A DNA stretch of 64,000 nt from Micromonospora coxensis (lineage in GTDB: Bacteria; Actinomycetota; Actinomycetes; Mycobacteriales; Micromonosporaceae), in NCBI RefSeq assembly GCF_900090295.1, contig NZ_LT607753.1:6634001-6698000 (forward strand), in the 5' to 3' direction. Positions 1-8,408 of the stretch are shown one piece after another. The position numbers and the translations under genes are program-made. Within the stretch, counting starts at the first letter, position 1. Each line of letters starts with the position of its first letter. The notes below the pieces were generated by a model that was given only the letters and a program-made list of their open reading frames with translations, was not told the origin of the DNA and did no database searches.

Positions 1-54
1 TCGCCTGCCCATGCAACAGATATCGATAGCAACAAAGAAAGTCAATGCTTCTGG

Positions 55-66
55 GCAGAATTCTGC
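55..66. promoter_or_regulatory. Perfect 12-bp palindrome in an AT-rich leader
   Basis: The sequence GCAGAATTCTGC is a perfect inverted repeat. It lies in the AT-richest stretch of the left end, about 165 bp upstream of the first gene. It could be a regulator-binding site of the putative integrated element, but a 12-bp palindrome can occur by chance and nothing else supports the call. Confidence 0.2.
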
Positions 67-230
67 TGTGGAACGTTGCATCGATGATGCGGTCGGTCAC
101 AGGATGACCACAGGCCCTGGTGTCGTACCGCTGATCGCAAGCTGCGGCGGCAGGGCGGGGTGAGCCCGTGCGTGCGGGGAGGGCGGTCGGGTTCACCCCT
201 TCCAGTCCACGAGGGGGAGGCAGGCAGCAG

Positions 231-518
231 ATGAGCGGCCGCAACCAGCGACCGGGGGCGACCTACCGCTCCTTGGCGTACACCAGTCTGCTGCCGTGGC
301 AGGTGCGCGAGCGCCGTTTCAAGTCGGTCGGGCTCGGACGCCGCGGCTTGGACCCGGCCGATGTGTACGACTTCCTCGACCGGGTCGCCGGTGACATGGC
401 CACCGTCTACGCGGCCCTGGCCGCCAGCCGCCGGGAGACCGCCGTCATCAAGGACGCGCTGCGTCGCTGGCAGTCCGAGCAGGCCCGCACCCGCGCCGCC
501 CAGGGGCCCGAGGCATGA
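231..518 (+). CDS. Small DivIVA-domain-like protein
   Basis: The product is a 95-residue basic protein. Its centre (RRFKSVGLGRRGLDPADVYDF, roughly residues 26-46) matches the N-terminal DivIVA signature (R-x-F-x-x-x-x-x-R-G-Y/L-D-P-x-x-V-x-x-F), followed by a helical tail rich in Ala, Arg and Glu. Full DivIVA/Wag31 proteins are much longer coiled-coil polar scaffolds, so this is a stand-alone short form of a kind common in Micromonospora accessory regions. The ATG at 231 is preferred over the upstream in-frame start at 168 because GAGGGGGAGG lies about 10 bp before it. The stop overlaps the next start by 4 bp (ATGA), so the two genes are probably cotranscribed. A role in polar growth or element biology is speculative. 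Confidence 0.7.
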   Translation: MSGRNQRPGATYRSLAYTSLLPWQVRERRFKSVGLGRRGLDPADVYDFLDRVAGDMATVYAALAASRRETAVIKDALRRWQSEQARTRAAQGPEA

Positions 519-766
519 CCCGGCGCTACGTCATCCACCTGCCCGTCGTCGCCCCCGACCTGCCGGCGGCGCAGCGGCTTGCCCGGGTGGCCGGGCGTTG
601 GCTGCAGGTGCTGCCGCAGACCGACCCGGGCGAGATCACCGTGTCCGACGAGGACAACCAGAACGTCCGTCATCGGGTCTTCTGCGACCTGCTGATGCCC
701 GGTGGCCGGCGCTGCCTGCTCCGCGCCGACCACGACGGCACCTGCTCCCGCCGCCTGCGCCGCTGA
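515..766 (+). CDS. Small Cys/His-containing hypothetical protein
   Basis: This 83-residue protein is translationally coupled to the DivIVA-like gene by a 4-bp overlap. The first half is an alpha/beta-like segment. The C-terminal third holds three cysteines and a histidine (FCDLLMPGGRRCLLRADHDG then TC, about residues 56-78), which could bind a metal. I do not recognise a named family. The coupling suggests that it works with its upstream partner, and its location suggests element-associated cargo. Confidence 0.55.
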   Translation: MTRRYVIHLPVVAPDLPAAQRLARVAGRWLQVLPQTDPGEITVSDEDNQNVRHRVFCDLLMPGGRRCLLRADHDGTCSRRLRR

Positions 767-826
767 GCACGGTGTAGACCGGAGATGCCCAGCGGAGCCG
801 ACGGCCGAGTGCGGGGGAGGGATCAG

Positions 827-1312
827 TCAGCCGGCGAGTGGGCCGTCGAGCACGTTGATGAGCTTGTCGTCGCGGGTGACCTCGTAGCCGCGCTCGCGCA
901 GCGCCGCCACCAGATCGCTTTCCCGGTCGAGCGGGATCTCCAGATAGTCGCCGTTGAGCGCAGTGCCCTCGCGGCTGCCGAACTGGCGCTGCAGGTCCCG
1001 GGGGAGCAGCTCGGAGGCGCGTGCGGTGACCATCGGCGGCCAGTCGCCCTCCACCACCGAGCCCACCTCGTTGATCTCGAAGGGCCGGTCGTCGGGGTAT
1101 CCGTCCTCCGGCTCGTAGCACTCCGGGCCGGCGGGGTTCCACAGGTGCGTCATGCGGACCTGGCGGGCTTCGCCCCAGGTGCGGGCGGCGGCGAGCGCCT
1201 GGATCTCCGCCGCCTCTTCGGCGGCGGTGCTGGCGTCGGCGAAGGCGAGGCAGTCGTGCAGCTGAGCGTGGCCGTAGACCAGGCTACGGGTGGTGGGGTG
1301 GTGCGTTGTCAT
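827..1312 (-). CDS. Acidic hypothetical protein
   Basis: The product has about 161 residues and starts MTTHHPTTRSLVYGHAQLHD. The ATG at 1312 is preferred over the longer frame from 1345 because a GCAGGA-type ribosome binding site lies just upstream and the extra N-terminal residues look non-coding. It is soluble and rich in Asp, Glu and Ala, with no signal peptide or membrane helix. A WNPAGPECYEPEDGYPDDRP segment sits near the middle. I do not recognise the family. It faces the two-gene unit at 231-766 convergently, with a 60-bp gap and no clear hairpin terminator. Confidence 0.5.
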   Translation of the reverse strand: MTTHHPTTRSLVYGHAQLHDCLAFADASTAAEEAAEIQALAAARTWGEARQVRMTHLWNPAGPECYEPEDGYPDDRPFEINEVGSVVEGDWPPMVTARASELLPRDLQRQFGSREGTALNGDYLEIPLDRESDLVAALRERGYEVTRDDKLINVLDGPLAG

Positions 1313-1541
1313 GCCCAGATCCTGCCCGAGGTGTACGACAGGCAAGATCAGGTGTTCCGAGCAAGATCATGCCCGTTCGGGCCAGCTACGCGCGTCGCCG
1401 CCGCTCCTAGCCTGATCCGCACGGCATCCGTCAGCGCCGTCGCAGGTCCGGCGCGGGGAAGGCGGCGTTGCCACCAGGCGGAACCGTCGCCGGGACCGTG
1501 GGCGACGGGGGTCGATGTGGGGTCGGGACGGAGCGCAGGCT

Positions 1542-1637
1542 CATCAAAATCGTGACATCCACGACGACCTGTTCGACCTGGGCAGGCATTCGCTGACCGT
1601 GGCGCGCATACGTGGCCAATTCAAAGGTGTCGGGTAG
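1542..1637 (+). pseudogene. Peptidyl-carrier (T) domain remnant
   Basis: A short open stretch on the plus strand encodes DIHDDLFDLGRHSLTVARIR followed by GQFKG, then a stop near 1635. It matches the phosphopantetheine-attachment core of NRPS carrier domains (D-x-F-F-x-L-G-G-H-S-L), with Arg for the second Gly and the Ser retained. Upstream residues in the same frame do not look like a carrier domain, and no adenylation or condensation domain surrounds it. The most economical reading is a fossil of a lost NRPS gene, trapped near the boundary of an integrated element. Chance similarity is possible given its length of about 30 residues. Confidence 0.42.
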
Positions 1638-1913
1638 GTCGCACAAAGCGCGCCGACTTCCCGCAGTGAGAAGACGTCCTAGCCATCACGCTCGGTCAGC
1701 GTCAATGGTTCTGTCGAGGGGGCGAGGCGTTCGGAGCGGCAGGGTCCGCAGTTGGAGGCCGGATCGCCCCGGTGCTGTGGGCACTGGCGGGCTTTGGTGG
1801 TGACGGACAGTGCGGCGCCGCGCGGTGGTGTGCCGTGGGGTTGGCCTGCGGGCCGGTTGGTGGGGAGTATGCGTCGCCATCTGCGTGCGGCGGTGCGGCC
1901 GGTGGTCTTTGAT

Positions 1914-1943
1914 GTTAGGGGTTCGAGTCCCTTCGGGCGCGCA
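1914..1943 (+). other. 3-prime tRNA-Arg-like remnant, probable att site
   Basis: The sequence from GTTAGGGG to GGGCGCGCA reproduces a tRNA 3-prime end: a 5-bp T-stem (AGGGG/CCCTT) around the TTCGAGT loop, then an acceptor strand. It resembles actinobacterial tRNA-Arg(ACG) as I recall it. No D-arm, anticodon arm or 5-prime acceptor strand precedes it, so this is not a functional tRNA. Such duplicated 3-prime ends are the usual scar of tyrosine-recombinase elements (AICEs, phages) that integrate into tRNA genes. A plus-strand remnant implies that the intact tRNA and the integrase lie left of the window and that genes 231-1312 are inside the element. Confidence 0.6.
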
Positions 1944-2189
1944 AGATCAAAAGAGGCCTGGCCTGCCGGATCGGCAGTCGGGCGCCGTCTCATCGGCGGC
2001 CGGACGGCGACAGTCTGGCTCATCGAGCATCGTATGCGGGACCAGCCGCGAGGCGCCTTCGAGCGTGGATCGCCGTCGACTCGCCACCCTCGGGCGCAGC
2101 CCGATCCGGTGATCGCTCGGGGTTTGCCCTGCGCCACCCGGTCGAGCCGGAACGCTGAACAGGTGGAGCAGCGATCGGGAGGACCGGCG

Positions 2190-2614
2190 TGGGGACGCCT
2201 GCAGTCGGTCAGGCGTGCCCTGTGGTCGTCGGCCGTCGGTGTCGTCGCCGGGGCGGCCACCGCGCTGGTCGGGGCGCCGGAGCTGACACCGCTGGTGATC
2301 TGGACGATCGCGGCGGGCACGATCGTCGTCTGGGGGTGGGGCGCTGGTGAACAAGGTCTTCGCGTTCACGTACGCCCGGCTGTACTACCGCGACGACGGC
2401 GGCATCGACTGCAAGCGGGACGACCCACCGGCGTACGCCGACTTCGCGTACGCCGCTTTTGCGGTCGGCATGTCCTACGCCCCCGGGCGAGAACGAACCG
2501 ACCAGCAGTCGCATGCGCCGGATCCCGCTCGGGCACGCGCTGCTCTCGTACACCTTCGGAACTGGCATCCTGGCCGTCGCCGTGAACCTGGTCACCAACC
2601 TGGGCCAGTCGTGA
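2190..2614 (+). pseudogene. Broken DUF1345 membrane protein gene
   Basis: Three reading-frame pieces line up with the DUF1345 family. From about 2190 there is an N-terminal hydrophobic helix region (SAVGVVAGAATALVGAPELT). From about 2341 comes the diagnostic segment YARLYYRDDGGIDC, then AYADFAYAAFAVGMSY. After a further frame change near 2490, HALLSYTFGTGILAVAVNLV runs to a TGA at 2612-2614. About 90 residues normally present between the first two pieces are missing. The gene therefore has an internal deletion and at least two frameshifts and cannot make the usual protein of about 210 residues. It lies directly beside the att-like scar. Confidence 0.7.
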
Positions 2615-2751
2615 CCCACGCAGCATGACATGCGCCCGCCGCTGGAACGGCTCCGCGAGGGGCTCCGCGAGGGCGAGAACGACGCGCCATGTGACCGCGA
2701 GCGGAACGGACGGGAGTGCCCGATGACGGTCGCCGGTGGCAGGAGAGTCGG

Positions 2752-3768
2752 TTGATCACCACGAGGATCGTCCTGGTAGTCGCGGTGGCCCTGGTTGTCG
2801 CAGCGGGCCTGCTGGCCGGCGTGCTGGTCCAGCGTCGGGCCGGTGGTCGTAGCTACCGTTGGCTGCTCGCGCCGCTGTACCGCGCATCCCGACGCCCCGC
2901 CGTCGCCGTGCTGCTCCTCGCGGCGCTGTATGTCGGAATCCGCGCGTACCCCGGCGCGGAACCCCACATCGTCCGGCGCGTCGTCATGGTGCTGTTGATC
3001 GCGAGCGTGACGTGGCTGGTGCTTCGCGCCCTGCACATCGCCGAGATGGCCGCGTTCAGCCGGCTGCCGAACGAGACGCGGGCCGACCGCCGGATCCGCC
3101 GCGCCCGCACCCAGATCCGACCGGTACGGCGCCTTACCTCGGTCGTGGTGACGGTCGTGGCGATCGGCCTGATCCTCACCACGTTCCCTCCGCTGCGCAC
3201 CATCGGGCTGTCCGTGCTCACCTCGGCGGGTGTCGTCGGCGCGCTGCTCGGCCTGTCCGCACGCACCGCGCTCGGCAACGCCTTCGCCGGCATCCAGGTC
3301 GCGTTCGCCGACGGACTCCACGTGGGGGACGTGATCGTGGTCGACGGGCAGTGGGGGCGCGTCGAGGAGGTGAAGCTGACCAACGTGGTCATCCGGCTCT
3401 GGGACGACCGGATGCTCATCCTGCCCACTACCTGGTTCACCGAGCACCCCTTCCAGAACTGGACCCGGCATGAGACGCGGGTGGTCGGCGAGACCCGGCT
3501 CCACATCGATCACACCGCCGACCTGGACGACCTCCGCGCCGAGACGAGGCGGATCGTCGAATCGTCACCCCTGTGGGACCGGCACCAGTGGGTGCTGCAG
3601 ATGGTGGATGCGACGCCCCAGACCGTCGTCGTCCAGGTCCAGGCATCGGCGGCCGACGGGCCGAGTGCCTGGGACCTCCGGTGCGACGTCCGCGAGGGCC
3701 TCATCCGGTACCTGCGCGACCACCACCCCGAGTGGCTGCCCCGCACCCGCAGCGAGTACCACCCCTGA
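2752..3768 (+). CDS. MscS-family mechanosensitive ion channel
   Basis: The product is a membrane protein of about 338 residues with four or five hydrophobic helices in its first half. It then has the MscS pore-helix pattern (LTSAGVVGALLGLSARTALG) and the beta-domain (HVGDVIVVDGQWGRVEEVKL, RLWDDRMLILPTTWF). The soluble C-terminal alpha/beta vestibule follows. MscS channels open under membrane tension and release solutes during hypo-osmotic shock. TTG at 2752 is chosen because AGGAG lies 6 bp upstream. An in-frame GTG at 2716 would add 12 residues but has a poorly spaced ribosome site. The gene appears monocistronic and stands between a decayed DUF1345 gene and a Clp fragment. Confidence 0.85.
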   Translation: MITTRIVLVVAVALVVAAGLLAGVLVQRRAGGRSYRWLLAPLYRASRRPAVAVLLLAALYVGIRAYPGAEPHIVRRVVMVLLIASVTWLVLRALHIAEMAAFSRLPNETRADRRIRRARTQIRPVRRLTSVVVTVVAIGLILTTFPPLRTIGLSVLTSAGVVGALLGLSARTALGNAFAGIQVAFADGLHVGDVIVVDGQWGRVEEVKLTNVVIRLWDDRMLILPTTWFTEHPFQNWTRHETRVVGETRLHIDHTADLDDLRAETRRIVESSPLWDRHQWVLQMVDATPQTVVVQVQASAADGPSAWDLRCDVREGLIRYLRDHHPEWLPRTRSEYHP

Positions 3769-4014
3769 GCCCGCACACCGCCGGCTCACTCCTGTTCCCG
3801 GTCACCGGTCAACACGGCGCGGGTGCGGCGGGCACCCGGAGGTGCGACCGGCTACCCGCCGTCGCGGGTCCTGCGCCCGCTTTCCGGCCGGCGCCGGTCA
3901 GCCGTCCACCCCCGGTAACCTGCCGCGATCCCCGGACCTCGTCCATTCCCGAGGAAGGAGCAGGTCATTGGCAAGCTGTTCCGCAGGCCTTCGATGACGA
4001 CAGACGGACGGGCA

Positions 4015-4314
4015 TCATGTGCCGGCCGGCACGGCGGCGGGCCGGATCGAGAGGTCGAGTTCGCCGCCGACGACATTGACCTCGATGGTGTCGCCCGGAT
4101 TCGCCCCGTCATCGAGCAGCAGCGTCGACAGCCGGTCTTCCCACTCACGCTGGATGCTGCGCCGCAGTGGCCGCGCCCCGTACTCGGGCTGGTAGCCCCG
4201 GTTGGCCAGCCACTGCGTGGCGTCCGGGCTGATCTCGAGGTTGATGTCCTGTGCGTGCAACTGGCGGGGTTCGTACTCGCTGCGTGCGCGGGCGGGCATG
4301 GTCGCCGTCGTCAC
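4015..4314 (-). pseudogene. C-terminal fragment of a ClpB/ClpC ATPase
   Basis: The 99-codon frame carries the D2-small domain of Hsp100 ATPases: INLEISPDATQWLANRGYQP, then EYGARPLRRSIQREWEDRLS and a final beta hairpin (GDTIEVNVVGGELDLSI). The sensor-2 GARPLRR motif is intact. Everything upstream (Walker A/B motifs, both AAA modules, N-domain) is missing from this strand, and frames beyond 4314 do not continue the family. At under 100 residues against about 850 for ClpB/C, it is a relic that could not hydrolyse ATP. A small expressed fragment cannot be excluded. Confidence 0.65.
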
Positions 4315-4534
4315 CCACCGCCGTAAGACCGTCGGCGATCTCGTGCCCGAGCACCGTGTCTGGCTGCAGATCCGTGCGGCCGTCGTCCATGCGTAGAGGT
4401 CGGACTTCGCCCACGGTCGTCGTCGTGATGCGTACCAAGGCGTCTGTCGGTCGCTCGGTCCTGGCCAATGTTCGTGCTACAGGTCCGGTTGCGAGGAGCC
4501 GGTTATCGTGGGCGTCGGTGGGTAGCCACCGGCC

Positions 4535-5218
4535 GTGAAGAGGCCAACCGACGACCTCGGCACCCGGTCGGACACCAGCCGTGCCATAGCGTTCAGCGAC
4601 GCCGTCCTGGCCATCATCATCACGCTACTGGTGGTGGATCTCCGGGTGCCGGACGTACCGCCCGGTCGCCTGCTGTCGGGGCTGCTGGAGCAGTGGCCCG
4701 GTTACGCCGCCTATCTCGCCTCGTACGCCTACGTGGCCGTCGTCTGGCTGAACCACAAGGGCGCGTTCAATCGCCTCAAGGAGAGCGATCGGGGGCTGCA
4801 CTGGGTGAACCTCTTCGTTCTGTTCACCACCGCGCTGCTGCCGTTCCCGACCGCCGTCGTCTCGGACGCCTTGCAGGAGCACGACCAGCAGGACCAACGC
4901 GTGGCCGTCGCCTTCTACGCGCTGGTCGGCGCGCTGCTCTGCGCGAGCTGGCTGGCGTTCTTCCACTATCTGTCCCGGCGCAAGGACCTGCTCAGGGAAG
5001 GGGTGAGTGAACGGCACTTCCCCGCCGAGCGGGTGCGGGCACTCGTCGGGATCATCCTCTACGTCGCCGCAGGGCTCATCGGTTACCTGGTCGCACCGCT
5101 CGCCGGCCTGGCGATCTTCGTCGTGCTGCCGGTGTTCTACGCCGTCACCAGCGCCGGTCTGACCCAGGTGCCTCTCGCCCGCCGGTTCGCGCATCGCCCC
5201 CCGGCGTCGGGGAGCTGA
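4535..5218 (+). CDS. TMEM175/DUF1211-family membrane protein
   Basis: The product has 227 residues and six predicted helices. The first holds the diagnostic R-x-x-x-F-S-D signature (SRAIAFSDAVLAIIITLLVV), which in bacterial TMEM175 proteins forms part of a potassium-selective pore without a GYG filter. Later helices include AAYLASYAYVAVVWLNHKGA and the C-terminal VRALVGIILYVAAGLIGYLV. Length and layout fit the single-repeat bacterial family that assembles as tetramers. The GTG start at 4535 has only a weak GGTGGG ribosome site. No partner gene is adjacent. Potassium conductance is inferred from family membership. Confidence 0.8.
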   Translation: MKRPTDDLGTRSDTSRAIAFSDAVLAIIITLLVVDLRVPDVPPGRLLSGLLEQWPGYAAYLASYAYVAVVWLNHKGAFNRLKESDRGLHWVNLFVLFTTALLPFPTAVVSDALQEHDQQDQRVAVAFYALVGALLCASWLAFFHYLSRRKDLLREGVSERHFPAERVRALVGIILYVAAGLIGYLVAPLAGLAIFVVLPVFYAVTSAGLTQVPLARRFAHRPPASGS

Positions 5219-5423
5219 CGGTCAGACGACCGGCTGGGAGCCCTCGTCGGGATCGCCCTCTGCCACCCCCGGCTGCGGGCGGGCGAACCGCCGTTTCACC
5301 CCGGCGGGCGCGGGTATCCGCCGTAATCCGTGCGAAGGGGGAATCCGGGTGGACTACCGTCGGATCTCTCGAGCCGATGGCGCCGACCTCGACCGGTGCC
5401 GTCCGCCGAAACGGTCGGCGACG

Positions 5424-6266
5424 CTACAACATCTCCAGCGGTTGCGGGCCGGCCGGCGGCGGGAACGCCGTGTCGAGTGCCGCCACGTCCTCCTCGCTCA
5501 GTTGCAGGTCGCGCGCTTCCGCGTTCTCCCGGGCGTGTTCGGGGTTGGACGACCGAGGGATGGCCGCGACCCTCTCCTGCCGCAACAGCCAGGCCAGCGC
5601 CACCTGAGCGGGCGTGACCCCGTGCCGGGCGGCGGTCTCGGCGACTTGGGGGTGGCCGAGCAGTCGGCCCTGCTCGATCGGCGAGTACGCCATCACCGGG
5701 ATACGGTGCTCGCGTAGCCACGGCAGCAGGTCGTACTCGGGACCGCGGCGGGTGAGGTTGTACAGGATCTGGTTGGTCGCGCAGGCGCTGCCGCCCGCCT
5801 CGAGTAGGTCCGTCATGTCGGAAAGATCGAAGTTGCTCACGCCCCACTGCCCGATGTCGCCGGCGTCGACGAGTTCGGCGAACGCCTCGATCGTCTCCGC
5901 GAGTGGATTCGTGCCACGCCAGTGCAGCAGGTAGAGGTCGATGTGGTCGACGCCGAGTCGTCGCAGGCTGCGGCGGCAGGCTTGCACGGTACCCCGTCGG
6001 CTGGCGTTGGACGGGAGCACCTTGTCGACCAGAAAGACCTCCGGGCGTCGTCCGACGATTGCCTCGCCGACGAGCTCCTCGGAGGCGCCGTCACCGTACA
6101 TCTCCGCAGTGTCGATCATGGTCATGCCCAGGTCGAGCCCGGTGCGTAGGGCGGCTATCTCGTCCTGCCGACTCGCGGGGCGCTCGCCCAGGTACCAGGT
6201 TCCCTGGCCGAGCACGGGCATCGTCTGGCCGGACGGCAGTTCGATCGCGTCGGCAGCGAGGGTCAT
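5424..6266 (-). CDS. Aldo/keto reductase
   Basis: This is an NADPH-dependent oxidoreductase of the AKR TIM-barrel superfamily, 280 residues from the ATG at 6266, where a GGAAAGG ribosome site precedes the start; the longer frame to 6398 is not supported. Catalytic tetrad residues are visible: Asp and Tyr in DTAEMYGDGASEELVG, Lys in LVDKVLPSN and His in YLLHWRG. The C-terminal cofactor loop contains VAAIPRSSNPEHARENAEA. This subfamily reduces small aldehydes and ketones, and the physiological substrate cannot be read from the sequence. It is apparently monocistronic. Confidence 0.85.
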   Translation of the reverse strand: MTLAADAIELPSGQTMPVLGQGTWYLGERPASRQDEIAALRTGLDLGMTMIDTAEMYGDGASEELVGEAIVGRRPEVFLVDKVLPSNASRRGTVQACRRSLRRLGVDHIDLYLLHWRGTNPLAETIEAFAELVDAGDIGQWGVSNFDLSDMTDLLEAGGSACATNQILYNLTRRGPEYDLLPWLREHRIPVMAYSPIEQGRLLGHPQVAETAARHGVTPAQVALAWLLRQERVAAIPRSSNPEHARENAEARDLQLSEEDVAALDTAFPPPAGPQPLEML

Positions 6267-6547
6267 GTCGTGACCTTTCCGGAGCCTGGGCACCCAGTGG
6301 GTTGCCTGCGTTACCCGCTGCGACAGGCAGCACACCTCGTTGCGGACCTCTCCGCGAGGCCCTCGCTGTGCAGAGGGCAGGTGGCCGCATTTCGTCACCG
6401 CAGGAACCTCCTCAGGAACCCGCGTGACGTGCCCGACGAGCGCTGGGACGCTGTCCTGATCGCCACTGGCCGGTCGGTGCTGGCCGCCACGCCGTAATGC
6501 GGACCGGCCGTCGGTCGGTCAGGAGTTGCGCTCGGCGAAGGGTCCGC

Positions 6548-7150
6548 TCACAGCCAGTCGTGTTCGCGGGCGTAGCGGGCCGCTTCGTGGCGGGTCCGGG
6601 TCTGGGTCTTGCGCATGGCGTTGGAGAGGTAGTTGCGGACGGTTCCCGGCGCGAGGTGGAGTCGGGTGGCGATGTCGGCGACCGAGTAGCCCTCGCCGGT
6701 GACCCGTAGGACGTCGGCTTCGCGGTCGGTGAGGGGGGAGTCGTCGGTGACGGCGAGCGCGGACACGTCCGGGTCGATCCAGCGCTTGCCCGCGTGCAGG
6801 GTGGCGATGACGGAGGTGATGTGGGCCGGCTCGGCGGATTTGCTGACGAAGCCCTGGACGCCGAGTCTCAGGGCCTTGCGGAGCACGCCGGGGCGGGCGT
6901 GCCGGGTCAGCATGAGGACCACCTGCTCGGGTCGCGTACGGCGGATCTCCGCGACCGCGCCGAGACCGTCCACGCCGGGCATCTCCAGGTCGATGACCAG
7001 GACGTCGGGGCGGTGCCGCAGGGTGGCCTCGATGGCGCTCTCGCCGTCCTGCGCCTCGGCGAGGACGGTGATGTCGCCTTCCAGGGGCAGCAGTGCGGCG
7101 AGGGCCGTACGGAGCAGTACCTCGTCGTCGGCGAGCACGATGGTCGTCAT
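6548..7150 (-). CDS. LuxR/NarL-type response regulator
   Basis: The product has 200 residues. The N-terminal receiver domain carries the acidic pocket (ADDE at 7-10) and phospho-acceptor Asp54 in VLVIDLEMPG. The C-terminal LuxR helix-turn-helix has LTDREADVLRVTGEGYSVAD and APGTVRNYLSNAMRKT. It is closest in style to the DesR group. Its ATG overlaps the end of the histidine kinase gene by 4 bp, so the pair is cotranscribed. The kinase faces a divergent ABC exporter operon with a palindrome in the shared promoter region, so this regulator probably controls the exporter genes. Confidence 0.88.
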   Translation of the reverse strand: MTTIVLADDEVLLRTALAALLPLEGDITVLAEAQDGESAIEATLRHRPDVLVIDLEMPGVDGLGAVAEIRRTRPEQVVLMLTRHARPGVLRKALRLGVQGFVSKSAEPAHITSVIATLHAGKRWIDPDVSALAVTDDSPLTDREADVLRVTGEGYSVADIATRLHLAPGTVRNYLSNAMRKTQTRTRHEAARYAREHDWL

Positions 7151-8301
7151 CGACCGTCCTTTTTCGGGGTCGGTGGGGTCGCGGCGCCACGAGCGGGCGG
7201 GAACGTCGCGGCTGTCCGGAAGCGTCCCTCGTGCTGCTCCACGATCAGCTCGCCTCCGTCTCCTGCCACCCGCTGTCGCAGCGCGGACAGTCCCCTGAGC
7301 TGCGGCGGCGTGTCGGCGCTCGCGCCGTCGTTGACGATGGTGATGCCTGAGTCGCAGAGCGTGATCTGCACGTGGGTGGCTTGGGCGTGGCGCAGGATGT
7401 TGGTGGTGGTCTCGCGCAGCACCTGGCCGAGCAGTTCGCTGACGCGGGCGTCGACCTCCGCCTCCCGGGTCACCCGGACCCGGATGCCGGCGGCCTCGAA
7501 CAGGTTCTTCGCGTTCTCGATCTCCGCGGTGAGGTTGAGCCGCCGTTGGGCGTAGGCGAGTTCCTTGGTCTGCGCAATGGTGTCGCTGACCAATGCGTAC
7601 GTCTCCCGCAGCTCCTTCTCCGCGCGTGCGGTGTCGCGGAGCAGCAGCCGCTGGGCCAGCGCGATCTTCAGCTTCACCACGTGCAGCGTGTGGCCCTGGA
7701 TGTCGTGCAGGTCGCTGGCGAACCGGACGCGCTCCCGGACCACGGCCAGCTCCGCCTCGCGTTCCCGGGTCTGCTCGAGTTCCCGGATGAGGTCGTAGAA
7801 CCGCTCGCCCACCACGGTCAAGACCGTCACCACGACGGTGAGGACAGTCGGAACGAGGACGTAGGTGACCAAGACACCGCCGACGTCATCGCGCTCCACG
7901 AGCAGCCGCGCCGCGCCGATGACGGCGACGTAGGTGAACAGCCCGCCGATCGCCAGAGCCCGATACCGCCGTACCTCGCGCAGGGCGAGCGAACCGACGG
8001 CGCAGACCCCCCAGTAGGCGTTCGGACTGCCGGTCACCAGCACCCCCAGCGGCCACACCACTCCCGCTACGAGCATGCAGGGCGGTGCGAACCGGGCGAG
8101 GTCGTTGGCCGTCCACCGCTCGAAGGCCACCACGGCCGCCACGGCTCCCGGGGCCAGAACGAGGAGGTGCCACCAGGTACGCGCGTCGGTGTAGAGCAGG
8201 ACCACAGCGGCGATGACGACCGGCGGCAGGGATGTCGCCAAGTTGAGCCGGCGCAGCCTCCCCTGCGTCGACTCGGTGAAGCGCGGCGATCGTGCGGTCA
8301 C
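7147..8301 (-). CDS. DesK/LiaS-like sensor histidine kinase
   Basis: The product has 384 residues. About five membrane helices occupy the first 165 residues, followed by a short coiled-coil linker and a HisKA_3 dimerisation helix with His199 in the motif DLHDIQGHTLHVVKLK. The HATPase domain has an N-box (LRETTTNILRHAQATHVQI) and a G-box (IVNDGASADTPPQLRGLSAL). It autophosphorylates and passes phosphate to the adjacent regulator. There is little extracellular sequence between helices, which suggests intramembrane sensing of envelope or drug stress, as in DesK and LiaS. The gene is divergent from the ABC transporter operon. Confidence 0.87.
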   Translation of the reverse strand: MTARSPRFTESTQGRLRRLNLATSLPPVVIAAVVLLYTDARTWWHLLVLAPGAVAAVVAFERWTANDLARFAPPCMLVAGVVWPLGVLVTGSPNAYWGVCAVGSLALREVRRYRALAIGGLFTYVAVIGAARLLVERDDVGGVLVTYVLVPTVLTVVVTVLTVVGERFYDLIRELEQTREREAELAVVRERVRFASDLHDIQGHTLHVVKLKIALAQRLLLRDTARAEKELRETYALVSDTIAQTKELAYAQRRLNLTAEIENAKNLFEAAGIRVRVTREAEVDARVSELLGQVLRETTTNILRHAQATHVQITLCDSGITIVNDGASADTPPQLRGLSALRQRVAGDGGELIVEQHEGRFRTAATFPPARGAATPPTPKKDGR

Positions 8302-8334
8302 CTTCTCAGTATCCGGCGGCTATGGGCCACGACC

Positions 8335-8351
8335 AGTGACACCGCGTCACT
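8335..8351. promoter_or_regulatory. AGTGAC-N5-GTCACT inverted repeat between kinase and exporter operons
   Basis: This perfect 6-5-6 palindrome (AGTGAC ACCGC GTCACT) lies in the 107-bp gap between two divergent starts (8301 minus, 8409 plus). Further GTGACG and ACTGACG half-site-like words follow. NarL/LuxR-type regulators usually bind such spaced inverted repeats. It is the natural candidate operator for the adjacent response regulator controlling the ABC transporter and possibly itself. Confidence 0.5.
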
Positions 8352-8408
8352 TGTAGCCGTGACGTGGTTGCACTGACGGCCGGCCGTGATCGCTGCTGTC
8401 ATGGGGAC

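Noticed and set aside
1679..2320. Minus-strand frame containing ARPKGLEPLTSKTTG
   Set aside because: This string is the familiar artefact of translating a tRNA 3-prime end backwards; it was used as evidence for the tRNA remnant and not as a gene.
2209..3513. A 434-codon minus-strand frame over the MscS gene
   Set aside because: It is His/Asp/Arg-rich, with no family resemblance, and lies opposite a gene with clear MscS motifs.
6410..6497. Short plus-strand stretch VPDERWDAVLIATGRSVLAA as a gene tail
   Set aside because: It looks protein-like but is under 30 residues and has no recognisable family, so it is not called.
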